A DNA stretch of 36,984 nt. Source: an uncultured Bacteroidales bacterium (GTDB lineage Bacteria; Bacteroidota; Bacteroidia; Bacteroidales; Paludibacteraceae). The DNA is taken from assembly GCA_903911085.1 (NCBI GenBank), contig CAIWCC010000120.1:1-36984 (forward strand). Direction: 5' to 3'. The notes under the pieces were generated by a model. The model searched no databases. It was given only the letters and a program-made list of their open reading frames with translations, and had not been told where the DNA came from. The position numbers and the translations under genes are program-made. This document shows positions 34,725 to 36,984 of this stretch, piece after piece. The first letter of the stretch is position 1, and every line of letters begins with the position of its first letter.

Positions 34725-35128
34725 AGTACATGACAAATTTATTAATTATCATATAATTAGATATAAATCAATTAATTGAGCATGGGGCTTTGCCCCAAAC
34801 CCCACTCACTTTTTTGCCTTGATGCAAAAAAGTAAGCAAAAAAACACCTCACCCGCCTACGGCACCCTCTCCTTCTGGAGAGGGAAAATAGGAATTGAAG
34901 TGTTGGACTTCGTCTGCTTCACTCGAAAAATTAGTCGTTTGTACGCTGAAAACTTTTAAACTCGCACCGACGAAATACGTCGGTACTCAAACACAAAAGT
35001 TTTCTACGCATACTTCACTCCATTTTTCGGCTCACCAGACGATGTCAGTCCAATGCGAGATATGAATAGATAGGTAATGTGCATATTTTCAATAAAATAA
35101 AATTTGATATTTTTTTGTCATGTACTAA
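34725..35128. mobile_element. 404-bp element with AGTACATGACAAA terminal inverted repeats
   Basis: Left end AGTACATGACAAATTT (34725-34740) and right end TTTTTTGTCATGTACT (35111-35126) share a 13-bp inverted repeat. ATAAATACTCCTT at 34712-34724 is repeated as ATAAATACTCTTT at 35129-35141, a 12-of-13 match that looks like a target duplication. The interior has no gene but holds GGGGCTTTGCCCC and the 152-bp palindromic module at 34900-35051. The right end is identical to 106-121. Confidence 0.7.
34900..35051. repeat. 152-bp palindromic module, first copy
   Basis: It contains ACCGACG-AAATA-CGTCGGT inside a larger imperfect palindrome (GAAAACTTTTAAACTCG... and ...CACAAAAGTTTTC). It is repeated in the opposite orientation at 36832-36984 with about 90% identity by eye. 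Confidence 0.75.
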
Positions 35129-35222
35129 ATAAATACTCTTTAAATATTCAGCCTTTAAATGTTTAAAAAAGCTAGTAAAAATTGTTCCAATTATAAAACC
35201 ACAAATAAAAATCGTACTTTTG

Positions 35223-35230
35223 TATCTTTG
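35223..35230 (+). promoter_or_regulatory. -7 box TATCTTTG upstream of rlmD
   Basis: TATCTTTG matches the Bacteroidota consensus and ends 66 bases before the ATG at 35296. It supports that start over a TTG at 35272. Confidence 0.55.
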
Positions 35231-35295
35231 ATTTAAAGTATATATAAATAATTAATATTGTAACTTAAAAGTTGCATACGGAAAATAAGTCTATA

Positions 35296-36708
35296 ATGGC
35301 AAAAAATAAAAAACCGCATCCCATTTTCGAGCAAATAACCATTACTGATGTTGCTGCCGAGGGTAAAGCAATAGCCCGTGTAAATGACATAATTGTGTTT
35401 GTTCCATTTGTAGTGCCAGGCGATGTGGTAGATTTGCAGGTGACGCGCAAAAAAAGCAATTTTATGGAAGCTCGTCCCATCAAGTTTCATAGTTATTCGC
35501 AAGATAGATGTGAGGCAGTTTGCGAGCATTATGGCATTTGTGGCGGTTGTAAATGGCAAATTTTGCCTTATACGGAGCAAATTCGCTACAAGCAAAAACA
35601 AGTTGTTGATAATTTAACTCGTATTGGCAAAATTGAATTACCCGAAATACTGCCAATTATTGGTTCTGCCAAAACAGAATTTTATCGTAATAAATTAGAG
35701 TTTACTTTTTCGAACAAACGCTGGAGAACAAACGAGGAAATTGCTGAAGGCAAAGTGTTTGAAACCATGAATGCAGTTGGTTTTCACATTCCAGGCGCAT
35801 TCGATAAAGTATTGGATATTAATAAGTGCTGGTTGCAAACCGAAGATTCTAACGAAATTCGCAACGAAGTACGCCGCTATGCATTAGAACACAATCTTAC
35901 ATTTTTCGATTTGCGTAGCCAAGAAGGTTTTCTTCGCACATTGATGATACGTACCACCTCAACAGGGGAATTGATGGTAATAATGATTTTCTTTTACGAA
36001 GATGTAGCTGCTCAAAATGCTATTTTACAACATATTGCCGATAAGTTTCCACAAATAACTTCCTTGTTATATATTATTAATTCCAAAGCTAACGATACCA
36101 TAACAGACCAAGAAGTGCTTGTTTTTAAAGGAAACGAATGTATATACGAGGAGATGGAAGGCTTGAAGTTTAAAATTGGTCCAAAATCATTTTACCAAAC
36201 CAATTCCGAACAGGCCTATGAACTTTACAAAGTAACACGCGATTTAGCACAACTTACTGGTAATGAGTTGGTGTATGACCTATATACAGGAACTGGAACT
36301 ATTGCTAATTTTGTGTCGCATAGAGCCAAACAGGTGATTGGAATTGAGTATGTACCCGAAGCTATAGCCGATGCCAAAGTAAATTCAAAGCTGAATAAAA
36401 TAGACAATACATTGTTTTATGCCGGCGATATGAAGGACATTTTGAATACAGCATTTATAGAGCAGCATGGTAAACCCGATGTAATAATTACCGACCCACC
36501 ACGTGCCGGAATGCACGATGATGTGATAAATGCCATACTTTTTGCTGAACCAGAGCGCATTGTGTATGTGAGCTGCAATCCGGCTACGCAAGCGCGCGAT
36601 TTGAATTTACTCGACATAAAATATAAAGTGAAAACTGTACAGCCAGTTGATATGTTTCCACATACACATCATGTCGAAAATGTAGTGTTGTTAGAAAAGA
36701 AATTGTAG
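35296..36708 (+). CDS. rlmD: 23S rRNA (uracil-5)-methyltransferase RlmD-like
   Basis: The 470-aa product is a TrmA-family RNA methyltransferase. The N-terminal TRAM domain (about 8-65; VAAEGKAIARVNDIIVFVPF) binds RNA. The iron-sulphur ligands CEHYGICGGC, plus a further Cys in NKCWLQ, follow. The SAM domain has YDLYTGTGTIANF, ITDPPRAGM and the catalytic Cys in VYVSCNPATQ. It would methylate C5 of a 23S rRNA uridine (position 1939 in E. coli numbering, by family). No substrate-deciding feature can be read beyond this. The gene has its own promoter and lies between inverted copies of a 152-bp palindromic repeat. Confidence 0.9.
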   Translation: MAKNKKPHPIFEQITITDVAAEGKAIARVNDIIVFVPFVVPGDVVDLQVTRKKSNFMEARPIKFHSYSQDRCEAVCEHYGICGGCKWQILPYTEQIRYKQKQVVDNLTRIGKIELPEILPIIGSAKTEFYRNKLEFTFSNKRWRTNEEIAEGKVFETMNAVGFHIPGAFDKVLDINKCWLQTEDSNEIRNEVRRYALEHNLTFFDLRSQEGFLRTLMIRTTSTGELMVIMIFFYEDVAAQNAILQHIADKFPQITSLLYIINSKANDTITDQEVLVFKGNECIYEEMEGLKFKIGPKSFYQTNSEQAYELYKVTRDLAQLTGNELVYDLYTGTGTIANFVSHRAKQVIGIEYVPEAIADAKVNSKLNKIDNTLFYAGDMKDILNTAFIEQHGKPDVIITDPPRAGMHDDVINAILFAEPERIVYVSCNPATQARDLNLLDIKYKVKTVQPVDMFPHTHHVENVVLLEKKL

Positions 36709-36831
36709 TGTTTGCATATAAATCGATTAAATTAAAAATAATTTCTTATTCAATTAGTCAATGACATAAAAGTATTGTTTAGTAATGTGTTGAAATTAAA
36801 TAATTTATTATGTAAGCGACTATTGATAACC

Positions 36832-36984
36832 GGACTGACCTCGTCCGATGAGCCGAAAAATGGAGTGAAGTAGGCGTAGAAAACTTTTGTGTTTGAGTGC
36901 CGACGTATTTCGTCGGTGCGAGTTTAAAAGTTTTCAGCCTACGAACGACTGATTTTTCGAGCGAAGTGGGCGCAGTCAAACACT
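36832..36984. repeat. 152-bp palindromic module, inverted second copy, reaching the window edge
   Basis: It reads as the reverse complement of 34900-35051 (GAGCCGAAAAATGGAGTGAA, then TTTTGTGTTTGAG, CCGACG-TATTT-CGTCGG and AAAAGTTTTCAG). About 120 bases of AT-rich spacer separate it from the rlmD stop. It may continue outside the window. Confidence 0.75.

Noticed and set aside
36779-36979. 66-codon minus-strand frame at the right edge
   Set aside because: It lies in the palindromic repeat and the AT-rich spacer; the peptide has no known features.

Overview
The window is about 37 kb of AT-rich DNA from a member of the Bacteroidota. Evidence for this: promoter-like TAnnTTTG boxes in front of many genes, the absence of clear Shine-Dalgarno sites, and three type IX secretion (T9SS) components or substrates (a PorU-like C25 protease, a PorP/SprF family protein, and a giant adhesin with SprB repeats and a type B sorting domain). 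The genus cannot be fixed from the sequence. The large amount of intergenic repeat DNA suggests an environmental or gut relative of Bacteroidales or Chitinophagales type.

Layout: (1) 1-241, probable right end of an insertion element plus a gene remnant. (2) 371-4283, acyl-CoA metabolism: a carboxyltransferase subunit, a biotin carrier and an acyl-CoA ligase. (3) 4441-5031, two nearly identical tiny lipoprotein genes, each with its own promoter and terminator. (4) 5173-8797, hisG, then coaX, an outer-membrane barrel protein and lptC. (5) 8937-17865, a 2518-residue secreted adhesin and its likely T9SS partner of the PorP/SprF family. (6) 17925-25076, a minus-strand defence and accessory block: a two-gene AAA ATPase plus DUF4435 pair resembling PARIS, a GNAT acetyltransferase, a TIGR00027-type methyltransferase, and a HpaII-type (CCGG) restriction-modification system. 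(7) 25383-28514, a PorU-like protease whose expected catalytic Cys is Ala. (8) 28515-30675, a gene-free 2.1 kb stretch made mostly of repeats, including a 42-44-bp palindrome-centred tandem array and a nested 246-bp MITE. (9) 30676-36708, a small barrel protein, an 881-residue MG2/TonB-plug protein and rlmD, separated by more repeats.

How the parts work together: the adhesin needs T9SS for export, the PorP/SprF protein is its probable outer-membrane partner, and PorU is the sortase-type protease of the same system, although this copy has an altered active site. The restriction system and the PARIS-like pair are functionally compatible neighbours, because PARIS responds to phage anti-restriction proteins.

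The most striking non-coding findings are these. Two 246-bp elements have terminal inverted repeats and 9-bp target duplications, and an empty version of one target site is present elsewhere in the window. A dyad array shows a four-unit higher-order repeat. Several further inverted-repeat-bounded elements are present. No tRNA, rRNA or CRISPR array was seen.
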